Below the pieces are notes generated by a model that saw only the letters and a program-made list of their open reading frames with translations, searched no databases and was not told where the DNA came from. A stretch of 64,000 nt of DNA from an uncultured Candidatus Pelagibacter sp. Lineage in GTDB: Bacteria > Pseudomonadota > Alphaproteobacteria > Pelagibacterales > Pelagibacteraceae. Position 1 is the first letter of the stretch; the number at the start of each line of letters is the position of its first letter. The stretch covers positions 81,999 through 145,998 of the forward strand of contig CAJQRZ010000010.1 of the NCBI GenBank assembly GCA_905612435.1. The letters are read 5' to 3'. A program made the translations under genes and the position numbers. Positions 44,463 through 52,672 of the stretch are shown one piece after another.

Positions 44463-45482
44463 ATGAAGTTTTTAAAAAGATTAGTCCTTTCAGCCTTCTT
44501 TATATCTACATTATCATTAGTAGGAACTAGTGCAAATGCAGAGTGTAAAGCAAGATTGGGAGATTTTGACTGGAGTAGTGCTAATATTCATACAGCAATT
44601 ACTACTTTCATACTTGAAAAAGGATACGGCTGTAAAGTTGAGGTAACTAAAGGAAGTACAACACCTATTATGGCTGCTCACTACGATGGTCAATTAGATG
44701 TAATTACTGAAGTTTGGTACGACAATATTATTGCTAACTACGAACCATATGTAGCAGATGGTACTATCAAAAATATTGGAGTTAATACACCAGACTCGCA
44801 GCAAGCTTTCTACGTAGATAAAACTACAGCTGATAAATACAATTTAAAATCTGTTGAAGATATGAAAGATCCTAAAATAGCTGCACTATTTAAAGATCCT
44901 GAAAACCCTTCAAAAGGTAGAATGACTAGCTGTATTTCTGGTTGGACTTGTTACACTGTAAACTTAGTTAAACAAAAAGAGTATGGTTTAGATAAATACT
45001 ATACAAATTTTGACCCAGGTTCTGGGGGAGCATTAGATGCTGCTATTGCAGGTGCTTTTGCTAAAAAGAAACCTATCTTTACATACTATTGGGCACCGAC
45101 TGGCTTAATGGGTAAAGTTGATCTAGTTAGATTAACTGAGCCTAAGTTTGTCAAAAAATGTTGGGATGATATGTCTGCAGTTGTTGAAAAAATCAAAGCA
45201 GAAGGACCAGAAGCATATACTAAGTCTTGTGCATGTGAATACAGAGATATGGCGTTAACTAAATCTGTATTGACTAAATGGGCTGCTGCTCATCCTGCGG
45301 AAACTAAGTTCTTATCGCAGTACTCAATTCCTACTGCTACAGTTAATAAAATGTTAGCTTTCTACGAAGATGAGTCAGATGGTGACATGGACTTAACAGC
45401 TAGAGAATATTTAAAATCAGAGTCAGCTTGGACTAAATGGGTTCCTGCTGATGTTGCTAAAAAAGTAAAAGCAGCGCTTTAA
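44463..45482 (+). CDS. proX: ProX / OpuAC-type betaine-binding periplasmic protein
   Basis: A 339-residue exported binding protein; signal peptide cleavage likely after NANA (residue 26). The mature part opens with the cluster F pattern of glycine betaine-type proteins, with ITEVWYDN, CISGWTCYTVN, FTYYWAPTGL (aromatic residues likely for the cation cage) and a Cys pair at SCACEYRD. Codon use is C-rich and a GGGAG ribosome site is present, as for abundant binding proteins. Ligand: glycine betaine, carnitine or gamma-butyrobetaine, the latter favoured by the adjacent catabolic genes. Followed by a UACG-loop hairpin before the permease. Confidence 0.88.
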   Translation: MKFLKRLVLSAFFISTLSLVGTSANAECKARLGDFDWSSANIHTAITTFILEKGYGCKVEVTKGSTTPIMAAHYDGQLDVITEVWYDNIIANYEPYVADGTIKNIGVNTPDSQQAFYVDKTTADKYNLKSVEDMKDPKIAALFKDPENPSKGRMTSCISGWTCYTVNLVKQKEYGLDKYYTNFDPGSGGALDAAIAGAFAKKKPIFTYYWAPTGLMGKVDLVRLTEPKFVKKCWDDMSAVVEKIKAEGPEAYTKSCACEYRDMALTKSVLTKWAAAHPAETKFLSQYSIPTATVNKMLAFYEDESDGDMDLTAREYLKSESAWTKWVPADVAKKVKAAL

Positions 45483-45503
45483 TTTTACATAAAAAATAAT
45501 TTG

Positions 45504-45529
45504 AAGGAGCCCTACGGGGCTCTTTCTCC
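45504..45529 (+). terminator. Hairpin between the betaine-binding protein and permease genes
   Basis: GAGCCC (45507-45512) pairs with GGGCTC (45517-45522) around a TACG tetraloop, and AAG/TTT extend the stem by three pairs (one wobble). A weak TTTCTC follows. This is a likely partial terminator or 3'-end stabiliser, giving more binding-protein mRNA than permease mRNA. Confidence 0.8.
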
Positions 45530-45543
45530 AAAAAAATAATCAT

Positions 45544-46560
45544 ATGTTTAAAAATAAAAAAAATTTATTTAACTTAAGTCTATTAGGAATTTTTATATGG
45601 TTATTAATTTCAAGTTATAATTCATCAAAAAGAAAACCTGAAACTATAGGGGAATTATTTAAAGATTTTTCGTGGTTAAGTGATTGGCCCAAATGGCTAG
45701 ATTTACCGTTAATGCCATTGATTAATAAATTGTTTAAATCTCTTAATGAAAATTATGGTTTTATTTTTGAAGCAATAAATAACTTTTTATTATTCTTGCT
45801 GATGGGTTTAAAAAATTTCTTAGTTCAGGCTCCTTGGCCATTAGTTATTATAGGTGTTGTTGTGCTTGCTTATTATGCAAGTGGTAAAAAAATTAAAACT
45901 ACTGTTGCAGTTGGTTTTTGTACATTCTTTATTGGATTTTTACATCCACGTTTTTGGGATAAGGCAATTGAAACAACTTCAATTATGTTAATCAGTATAT
46001 TTCTATGTCTTATTATAGGTGTTCCAATAGGAATATGGATGTCTAGAGCTAACAAGGTAAGAGAGAAAATTCTTCCTATACTAGACTTGATGCAAACAAT
46101 TCCAGCCTTTGTGTATTTAATTCCAGGTATAATGCTATTCGGTCTTGGCGCAGTACCAGCTATTATTGCAACATTTATTTATGCTGTACCTCCATTAGTT
46201 AGATTAACAGATCTTGGAATTAGGTTGGTTGATACAGAAGTAACTGAAGCAGCAGATGCATTTGGTGCTAGTAAAAAACAAAAATTATGGGGAGTTCAAA
46301 TTCCATTAGCACTTCCTAATATAATGCAAGGGGTTAACCAATGCACGATGATGGCATTGTCTATGGTTGTTATTGCATCAATGATTGGAACAAGAGGTTT
46401 AGGGGATGAAGTTCTTTTAGGTCTTCAACAATTAAACGTAGGTAGAGCTGCAGAAGCAGGAATTGCTATTGTATTATTGGCTATTGTATTAGATAGAATT
46501 ACTCAATCTTATGGAGAAACACTTCAAGAAAGAAATTCTCCAACCAAAGAAAAAAAATAA
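45544..46560 (+). CDS. proW: ProW-type ABC transporter permease
   Basis: A 338-residue inner-membrane permease. An N-terminal helix and amphipathic region precede a core of about six helices. The ATPase-contact loop is EAADAFGASKKQKLWGVQIPLALPN. IGVPIGIWMSR and LDLMQTIPAFVYLIPGIMLFGLGAVPAI are characteristic of ProW/OpuAB. It starts 61 bases after proX and its stop overlaps the ATPase start (TAATG). Confidence 0.92.
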   Translation: MFKNKKNLFNLSLLGIFIWLLISSYNSSKRKPETIGELFKDFSWLSDWPKWLDLPLMPLINKLFKSLNENYGFIFEAINNFLLFLLMGLKNFLVQAPWPLVIIGVVVLAYYASGKKIKTTVAVGFCTFFIGFLHPRFWDKAIETTSIMLISIFLCLIIGVPIGIWMSRANKVREKILPILDLMQTIPAFVYLIPGIMLFGLGAVPAIIATFIYAVPPLVRLTDLGIRLVDTEVTEAADAFGASKKQKLWGVQIPLALPNIMQGVNQCTMMALSMVVIASMIGTRGLGDEVLLGLQQLNVGRAAEAGIAIVLLAIVLDRITQSYGETLQERNSPTKEKK

Positions 46561-47585
46561 TGTCTAAAATAGAAATTAATAATATTTATAAAATTTTTGG
46601 TAATAAACCTCAATCTGTAATGCCGATGGTTAAAGATGGGGCAACTAAAGATGATGTTTTAGAGCAAACTGGTCACACGGTGGGATTAGACAATGTTTCT
46701 TTAAAAATTGAAGAAGGTGAAACTTTCGTTTGTATGGGTTTGTCTGGTTCTGGAAAATCTACACTAATTAGACATTTAAATAGATTAATTGAACCAACAG
46801 AGGGTGAAGTTATTATAGATGGTACCAATATAATGAATTGCAACCCAGAACAGTTAATTGATTGGAGAAGAAATCGTATTAGCATGGTGTTTCAAAGGTT
46901 TGGTTTATTTCCTCACAAAACTGTAAAGCAAAATGTTGGCTATGGTTTAGAAATGCAAGGAAAGTCGGAAGATGATAGAGATAAAATTGCCATGGAGAAA
47001 ATTGAAGCTGTCGGTCTTAATGGCTTTGAAAATCAGTTTCCAAATCAATTATCTGGTGGAATGCAACAACGTGTTGGTTTAGCAAGAGCTTTAGCAACAA
47101 ACTCAGATATTATGTTAATGGATGAAGCTTTTAGCGCATTAGATCCTTTAATTAGAAGTGATATGCAAAAACAATTGATAGATCTTCAGTCAGAGTTAAA
47201 AAAAACAATAATTTTTATTACCCATGATTTAGATGAGTCTTTAAGACTTGGTGATCATATTGGAATACTAAATGCTGGAAAATTAGTGCAAGTAGGAACA
47301 CCTATAGATATCATAATGAAACCTGCCGATGATTATGTAAAAGCATTTGTTAAAGATGTTAATAGAGCAAGAGTAATAAAAGCTAAAATTATCATGAAAA
47401 AAGCAAATGAAGTAAATGGAATTGATAAAACTAATTTAATTAAAGTCCAGGAAGATCAATTTATAGAAGAATTTTTACCACAAATAGTATGTACAGATGC
47501 TAATTGTGAAGTAGTTGATAAAAGTGGAAATGTTAAGGGATATATAACTAATAAAGAACTTCAAGAAACTTTAACTAAGTCATAA
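46560..47585 (+). CDS. proV: ProV-type ABC transporter ATPase
   Basis: A 341-residue ATPase. Walker A GLSGSGKST (about 60-68), MVFQRFGLFPHKTV, signature LSGGMQQRVGLARAL and Walker B IMLMDEAFSALD are intact; ITHDLDESL carries the switch His. The N-terminal extension (about 1-50, IFGNKPQSVMPMVKDG) is typical of ProV/OpuAA. The C-terminal part is a shortened CBS-like region. Energises betaine uptake with ProW. Confidence 0.94.
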   Translation: MSKIEINNIYKIFGNKPQSVMPMVKDGATKDDVLEQTGHTVGLDNVSLKIEEGETFVCMGLSGSGKSTLIRHLNRLIEPTEGEVIIDGTNIMNCNPEQLIDWRRNRISMVFQRFGLFPHKTVKQNVGYGLEMQGKSEDDRDKIAMEKIEAVGLNGFENQFPNQLSGGMQQRVGLARALATNSDIMLMDEAFSALDPLIRSDMQKQLIDLQSELKKTIIFITHDLDESLRLGDHIGILNAGKLVQVGTPIDIIMKPADDYVKAFVKDVNRARVIKAKIIMKKANEVNGIDKTNLIKVQEDQFIEEFLPQIVCTDANCEVVDKSGNVKGYITNKELQETLTKS

Positions 47586-47588
47586 TTA

Positions 47589-48377
47589 ATGGTTAACCAA
47601 TCATTAAAAAATAAGAAAATTATCATTTCTGCAGGTGCTTCTGGAATTGGTTTAGCGACTGCAAAAATTTTCCTTGCTAGAGGTGCATATGTTTATCTCT
47701 GTGATATTAATAGCAAATCTTTAAATAAGCTAAATAAACATCCTTTAAAAAACAAAAAATTATTTGCTTATCTTTGCGATGCTTCAAATGAATATCAGGT
47801 ATCTGATTTTTTTGATAAAGTTAAAAAAAAAACAAAAAAAATTGATGCTTTAATTAATAACGTCGGCATTGCTGGACCCACAAGTTCTCTTGAAAAAATA
47901 AAATCAAAAGATTGGGAAAATACTTTGCATGTTGATGTAAATAGTCATTTTTATTTTACTAAAAGAGCTATTCCACTAATTAAAAAATCTAAAAATGGCT
48001 CAATAATTAATATTTCATCTACCGCTGGAATATTTGGCTTTCCATTACGTTCGTCGTATGCTGCAAGCAAATGGGCAATCATAGGTGTTACAAAAACTTT
48101 AGCAATGGAGCTTGGTAGATTTAATATAAGAGTTAATGCAGTTTGTCCTGGAACTATTAAAGGAACAAGAATGAAAAAAGTAATAAGAGATAAAGCTAAA
48201 TTTACTAAAGTTTCCACAAAGGTAATTGAAAAAGATTTTATCTCAATGAGTTCTATGAAAAAATGGATTCTAGAAGAAGATATTGGGAAAATGTGCTCTT
48301 TTTTAATTTCAGATGACTCAAATAAAGTTTCTGGACAAGTAATATCTGTTGATGGTCACACAGAAAGAAACGATTAG
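47589..48377 (+). CDS. Short-chain dehydrogenase/reductase
   Basis: A 262-residue SDR. The NAD(P) loop is SAGASGIGLATAK (about 14-26), NNVGIAG follows, and the catalytic Ser-Tyr-Lys set is in ISSTAGIFG and YAASKWAIIG. C-terminal GQVISVDGHTE is usual for the family. It follows proV by 3 bases, so it is expressed with the betaine transporter and probably oxidises a hydroxyl or carbonyl in the same catabolic route. Substrate unknown. Confidence 0.88.
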   Translation: MVNQSLKNKKIIISAGASGIGLATAKIFLARGAYVYLCDINSKSLNKLNKHPLKNKKLFAYLCDASNEYQVSDFFDKVKKKTKKIDALINNVGIAGPTSSLEKIKSKDWENTLHVDVNSHFYFTKRAIPLIKKSKNGSIINISSTAGIFGFPLRSSYAASKWAIIGVTKTLAMELGRFNIRVNAVCPGTIKGTRMKKVIRDKAKFTKVSTKVIEKDFISMSSMKKWILEEDIGKMCSFLISDDSNKVSGQVISVDGHTERND

Positions 48378-48383
48378 ATTTAA

Positions 48384-48412
48384 AAAACCTCCCCTAAGTT
48401 TAAGGGGAGGTT
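48384..48412 (-). terminator. Terminator between convergent SDR and pseudoazurin genes
   Basis: AACCTCCCCT (48386-48395) pairs exactly with AGGGGAGGTT (48403-48412), 7-base loop. The T-run lies on the minus-strand side (plus strand aaaaaa before the stem), so it best serves the pseudoazurin transcript. It may also slow the plus-strand transcript. Confidence 0.82.
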
Positions 48413-48484
48413 AATATTAACTTAACAACCTAATTGGGAGAGAGATTAATAAAGCTAATTCTTAAAATTTTTTCTATATATTTC

Positions 48485-48934
48485 TTATAATGAGTTAATT
48501 AAATCCGGCGCAAGTTTTTTAGATTTACCAGAATATCTAATTGATTTAATGTTATCTAGATTAGATTTATCTTCTCCGACAATTATAAAGCCAATCATTC
48601 CCATGCTCTTATGTGGTGTACACCAATAAGCATAAATTCCAGGGACATCAAATTTGAATTCCACATCTTTATTATATTTAGATTTAAATTTATCAACACC
48701 TTCAGGAACACCACCTTTTATAAATTCAACATTGTGACCTTTATTTGTGGCTTTCCAAAAAACTTTATCTCCTACATTTATTTTTACAATTTTTTGGGAG
48801 AAAACCATGCTTTCTTTTCCTTGTTTATTCAACATTTCTACTGTTGCATCAGCTGCAAAGGAATTTGAGTTTAAAGATATTACTGAAAACAAAGCTGTAA
48901 TTAGGATAGCTATTTTTTTTATTCTATTTATCAT
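48485..48934 (-). CDS. Pseudoazurin-type blue copper protein
   Basis: A 149-residue exported cupredoxin; signal peptide ends at SFA (about residue 27). The type 1 copper ligands are His in GHNVEF, and Cys, His and Met in YWCTPHKSMGM. VGDKVFWKATNKGHN is typical of pseudoazurins. It would carry electrons in the periplasm. It is a single gene between the betaine transporter unit and the carnitine dehydrogenase, and no redox partner is visible in the window. Confidence 0.9.
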   Translation of the reverse strand: MINRIKKIAILITALFSVISLNSNSFAADATVEMLNKQGKESMVFSQKIVKINVGDKVFWKATNKGHNVEFIKGGVPEGVDKFKSKYNKDVEFKFDVPGIYAYWCTPHKSMGMIGFIIVGEDKSNLDNIKSIRYSGKSKKLAPDLINSL

Positions 48935-49071
48935 ACTTGATTAACTTTCTGCACATATGGGTTAATAAATTATTACTATTCATATAATTAGTTAAAAAAA
49001 AAAATCAACTTTACTAAGTGTAACAAGTTGCCACATTAATATTAAACCAACTTATAGTTTAACTTTTTTCA

Positions 49072-50016
49072 TTATCTCAATTTTTGTTCATATTTTTTTC
49101 TCATCAAAAGTAAATCTAATAAATAATTATCTCTGATGTTTGAAATTTTTGCTACTGATTTTCCTTTAGATTGTTTTTTGGTTCCATCGACTAACCTTTT
49201 AATTAATCTATTTGATAAGTTTGGAGCTTTTAGTTTTGTCCATGGAAATTTTAAGGCTGGTCCAAACTGTTCTAACATATGCTTCATTCCAGATTTACCT
49301 CCCGCTAAATGAAAAGTTATAAAAGTGCCCATTAATGACCACCTTAAACCTGGCCCATCTTCTATTGCTCTATCTAAATCCTCTGTGGTTGCATATCCTT
49401 CATTAATAATATGCAATCCCTCTCTCCATAAAGCCTCTTGAAGTCTATCAGCCAAATAACCTGGTAATTCTTTTTTTACATTAATAGGATTCATTGAAAT
49501 AGATTTATAAAAATCATTAGCTTTTTTTAAATTTGCTTTTGATGTTTTTTTTCCTGGCACAATCTCCACAGCAGGTAATATATATACTGGATTAAATGGG
49601 TGACCAATAATACCTCTGTTTGGATTTTTACATTTTGAAAAAATAATAGATGGTAATAGTCCTGATGAGCTTGAAGATATAATTGCATTAGGTTTTGAAT
49701 GTCTTCCAATATCTGACATTAATTTAGTTTTTAATTTATAATTTTCTGTTGCACATTCTTGAATAAAATCTGCATCTTTTATTGCTTTTATTAGTGATGT
49801 CTCAAAACTTAAGTTTTTTAAATTAATTATCTTTTTTTTAAAAAGTTTTTTTACAAATGGAATAGCTCTTTTAATTTCTTTAATTAATATTTTTTTTTGC
49901 TTTATATTTAAATCAAATGCTATAACTTTTTTATTGTGTGCTAACATTCTGATAATCCAACCTGCTCCAATAACTCCCGTTCCAATCACGGCAATCTTAT
50001 TTATCTTAGATGGCAT
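49072..50016 (-). CDS. L-carnitine dehydrogenase
   Basis: A 314-residue member of the 3-hydroxyacyl-CoA dehydrogenase family. NAD loop IGTGVIGAGW (about 11-20). GHPFNPVYILPAVEIV, PGYLADRLQEALWREGLHIINEGYATTEDLD and GLRWSLMGTFITFHLAGG are the stretches I associate with L-carnitine dehydrogenase rather than 3-hydroxybutyryl-CoA dehydrogenase. The product is 3-dehydrocarnitine. It follows the BKACE gene by 5 bases, the usual pairing in carnitine catabolism. Confidence 0.88.
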   Translation of the reverse strand: MPSKINKIAVIGTGVIGAGWIIRMLAHNKKVIAFDLNIKQKKILIKEIKRAIPFVKKLFKKKIINLKNLSFETSLIKAIKDADFIQECATENYKLKTKLMSDIGRHSKPNAIISSSSSGLLPSIIFSKCKNPNRGIIGHPFNPVYILPAVEIVPGKKTSKANLKKANDFYKSISMNPINVKKELPGYLADRLQEALWREGLHIINEGYATTEDLDRAIEDGPGLRWSLMGTFITFHLAGGKSGMKHMLEQFGPALKFPWTKLKAPNLSNRLIKRLVDGTKKQSKGKSVAKISNIRDNYLLDLLLMRKKYEQKLR

Positions 50017-50021
50017 TAAAT

Positions 50022-50909
50022 TTATTTATGTTTTGTAAGTTTTAATTTTTCTCTTGTTTCTGCTGGTGTCATTATAGATGATCCAAGATCATCTATAATT
50101 CTTATAGCTTTTTCAACCAATTGTGCATTAGTTGCTAATTTTCCTTTTGATAAATATAAGTTATCCTCAAGTCCTACTCTTGGGTTTCCCCCCATTAAAA
50201 CTGTTTGAGCAACATATGGCATTTCATTTCGTGAAATTGCAAAGCCAGACCAAACCCCTTCTTTTGGCATTATATCTAACATAGCTTGCATTGCTAATGT
50301 AGTTGCTGGAGCGCCCCATGGAATTCCTAAACACAATTGAAACATTGGTGGATCACTTAACAGTCCTTCTTTATAAAGTTGAGAACCAAACCACATATTT
50401 CCTAAATCAAAAGCTTCTATCTCTGGTTTAACTCCAATATCTTTTAATCTTTTTGCAGCTTTTCTTAAATCATTTGGCGTATTAACTGTAATTACAGAAC
50501 TATCACCAAAATTTAAAGTACCCGCATCTAGTGTACAAATTTCAGGAAGAAATTGTTCAGCATTTGCAATTCTTTCCATTACATTTGCCATATCTGTTAG
50601 TGGACCAAATTCTAATGGATTTTCTCCTTGGCCAATGTCAAGATCGCCTCCCATTCCAGTTGTTAAATTTAAAATTACATCCGTGTCACTTGATCTAATT
50701 AGATCAATTACTTCTTTGTATAGCTCTAATCTTCTGCTTGGTTTACCATTATCTTCTCTTACATGAATATGTGCAATTGCAGCACCAGCTTTAGCTGCTT
50801 CAATTGCTGCAGTTGCTATTTGTTTTGGTGTTTTTGGTAAATCAGGATGTTTACTAGCTGTATCCCCAGATCCAGTTACTGCACACGATATGAATACTTT
50901 ATTGTTCAT
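50022..50909 (-). CDS. Beta-keto acid cleavage enzyme (BKACE), 3-dehydrocarnitine-type
   Basis: A 295-residue TIM-barrel protein of the BKACE (DUF849) family. Zinc-site motifs are AHIHVREDNGKPSR (about 45-58) and the later histidine-free barrel region; NLTTGMGG and CTDAGTLNF-like LDAGTLNFGD match the family. With acetyl-CoA it should convert 3-dehydrocarnitine to betainyl-CoA and acetoacetate. Downstream carnitine dehydrogenase in the same transcript supports this substrate. No betainyl-CoA thioesterase gene is seen in the window. Confidence 0.88.
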   Translation of the reverse strand: MNNKVFISCAVTGSGDTASKHPDLPKTPKQIATAAIEAAKAGAAIAHIHVREDNGKPSRRLELYKEVIDLIRSSDTDVILNLTTGMGGDLDIGQGENPLEFGPLTDMANVMERIANAEQFLPEICTLDAGTLNFGDSSVITVNTPNDLRKAAKRLKDIGVKPEIEAFDLGNMWFGSQLYKEGLLSDPPMFQLCLGIPWGAPATTLAMQAMLDIMPKEGVWSGFAISRNEMPYVAQTVLMGGNPRVGLEDNLYLSKGKLATNAQLVEKAIRIIDDLGSSIMTPAETREKLKLTKHK

Positions 50910-50944
50910 TTTAATATTAAGAAATATACTCTAGATTAATAAAG

Positions 50945-51670
50945 ATGGAAATAAGTGAATTACAAAAAGATTTAGCAGCTGTATTTAGATGGACTGCAAG
51001 GCTTAATATGAACGAAGGTATTGCTAATCATTTTAGCGTATGTTTACCTAATTCAAAAAGCTTTTATGTAAATGGTTCTGGATCACATTTTAGTTCTATT
51101 AAAGCTAGTGACATGGTTTTAGTAGAACAAAATAAAATTGAAGAAATTAAAAAAAAACCGGAATTAGTTGATCCCACAGCATTAAATATTCATGGCACAA
51201 TTCATAAAAAAGTTCCTCATGCAAGATGCATACTTCATGTGCATTCAAAATATGCTACAGCCCTATCAACTTTAAAAGATCCAAAATTAAAACCTATAGA
51301 TCAAAATACTATGCGTTTTTATAATCGTGTTGCAATTTTTAATGATTTTGGAGGACTAGGGTTTGAAGAAGAGTCAAATAAAATGGCAGCAGCGATTGGT
51401 AACAATCGTTCAATGCTACTAGCGAACCATGGAATATTAACTGTTGGAGAAACTGTGGCTCAAGCATTTGATGAATTATATTACTTTGAAAAAGCTTGCG
51501 AAACATACATCACAGCATTATCAGCTAATAAAGAATTAAATGAAGTAGAATCAAATATTGCAGAAAAGACAGCTCAAGAATGGGAAAATTATCCAGTTAA
51601 TATGGGTGAACAACATTTAAAAGAAATAAGAAAGATACTAGACAAAGAAGATTCAAATTATAAATCATAA
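50945..51670 (+). CDS. Class II aldolase / adducin family protein
   Basis: A 241-residue protein. Zinc-binding motif HVHSKYATAL (about 98-107) and LANHGILTVG (about 158-167) are typical of the family, with ANHFSVCLP and VNGSGSHFS near the start. Members cleave sugar phosphates or, in proteobacteria, act on unknown substrates. It is divergent from BKACE across 35 bases, so may share its promoter region. Its role in carnitine use is unproven. Followed immediately by a small secreted protein. Confidence 0.82.
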   Translation: MEISELQKDLAAVFRWTARLNMNEGIANHFSVCLPNSKSFYVNGSGSHFSSIKASDMVLVEQNKIEEIKKKPELVDPTALNIHGTIHKKVPHARCILHVHSKYATALSTLKDPKLKPIDQNTMRFYNRVAIFNDFGGLGFEEESNKMAAAIGNNRSMLLANHGILTVGETVAQAFDELYYFEKACETYITALSANKELNEVESNIAEKTAQEWENYPVNMGEQHLKEIRKILDKEDSNYKS

Positions 51671-51671
51671 T

Positions 51672-52142
51672 ATGAAAAAAATAATAATTATTTTTTTATT
51701 TATCTGTACGCCTTTATTGGCCGGAAAAGTAGAACGGCTAGGTTTTTATAACTTACAAGAACTTCTAGAGGACGATAATTTAACTTATAAAATTATTAGA
51801 AGTTGTGTTTCTTTAAATTCTGCCATAACAGAGATCACAAAAGAAGAACATCCCGAATTATCAAAAAGTTTTTTTGAGACAGCAAACTACTTATACCCTT
51901 TTGGCATTCTTACTTTATCAAAAATAAAAAAAATGAATTATAAAGATGTTGAGAAAGAGTATATGACCAGTGTGACTGCCCAAACATCTGACTATATGGA
52001 TTTCATGAAACAAAATGGAGTAGCTAACCAAAGTTTTATCAAAGGAACTTTTATTGGGGATGATCTTAATTTTTGTAACGAAATTAGATCTGCAATAGAA
52101 ATAACCATAACGGAAACTAAAAAATTGAAATCAAAAAACTAA
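51672..52142 (+). CDS. Small exported hypothetical protein
   Basis: A 156-residue protein with a signal peptide (IIIIFLFICTPLLAG, cleavage about residue 18) and a mostly helical mature part with two cysteines (RSCVS and NFCNE) that may form a disulphide. No family recognised. It starts one base after the class II aldolase stop, so it shares that transcript. Confidence 0.6.
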   Translation: MKKIIIIFLFICTPLLAGKVERLGFYNLQELLEDDNLTYKIIRSCVSLNSAITEITKEEHPELSKSFFETANYLYPFGILTLSKIKKMNYKDVEKEYMTSVTAQTSDYMDFMKQNGVANQSFIKGTFIGDDLNFCNEIRSAIEITITETKKLKSKN

Positions 52143-52149
52143 GATTAAA

Positions 52150-52455
52150 TTATTCAGATTTTTTCTTAAACTTTGGAATTTTTGATTTCTTTTTTTTCTT
52201 AAATTTAGGAATTTTAGATTTTTTTGATTTTTTTACTCCTTTTCCCGAGGAAGCTTTCTCTTCGATTTGTGGCATTATTTCTTTACATTCTTCGGTATTA
52301 CAGAAATAAGTCGCACCTGTTTTATTATTATAAAGGTAAGCTCCACAATTAGATTTCTTTTTTAAAGTACAGTTTGCAGGTTCTAAAATATATTCAGAAT
52401 GTACGTTGGTCGAAATGAATAAAAACAATCCAAGAACTAAAAAAAAAAATTTCAT
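52150..52455 (-). CDS. Small exported protein with a repeated basic tail
   Basis: A 101-residue protein with a signal peptide ending near VHS (residue 20). The mature part has four Cys (NCTLKKKSNC, YFCNTEEC) suggesting two disulphides, and a C-terminal tail with KSKIPKFKKK present twice in tandem. The tail is strongly cationic. Convergent with the preceding gene. Function unknown; the Cys part could be a small fold exposed in the periplasm. Confidence 0.55.
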   Translation of the reverse strand: MKFFFLVLGLFLFISTNVHSEYILEPANCTLKKKSNCGAYLYNNKTGATYFCNTEECKEIMPQIEEKASSGKGVKKSKKSKIPKFKKKKKSKIPKFKKKSE

Positions 52456-52624
52456 ACAAAGTTTACTATTAGCGTTAAAAATAAAATTGATTCAACTATT
52501 AATAGAATATATTTTCAATAATTATTTACCTCAATTTAGTATATATTTTCCCTACATAACAAGTGAAAATTTACCTATAAAAAGTATATATAGAAAAGAT
52601 TAATTTATATACCACTAGATAATT

Positions 52625-52650
52625 TTTTTTATACGTGAGAGTATAAAAAA
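52625..52650. promoter_or_regulatory. Inverted repeat upstream of the CUT2-type operon
   Basis: TTTTTTATAC (52625-52634) pairs exactly with GTATAAAAAA (52641-52650) around GTGAGA. It lies 22 bases before the ATG of the binding-protein gene and just before its GAGGAGAG ribosome site. It could be a repressor operator or an mRNA leader hairpin. The rest of this 217-base gap holds nothing I can name. Confidence 0.45.
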
Positions 52651-52672
52651 TATAACTAATGAGGAGAGAAAT

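Noticed and set aside
48935..49071. A terminator for the carnitine dehydrogenase transcript
   Set aside because: Only 4-bp stems can be drawn before the T-rich stretch; not convincing.
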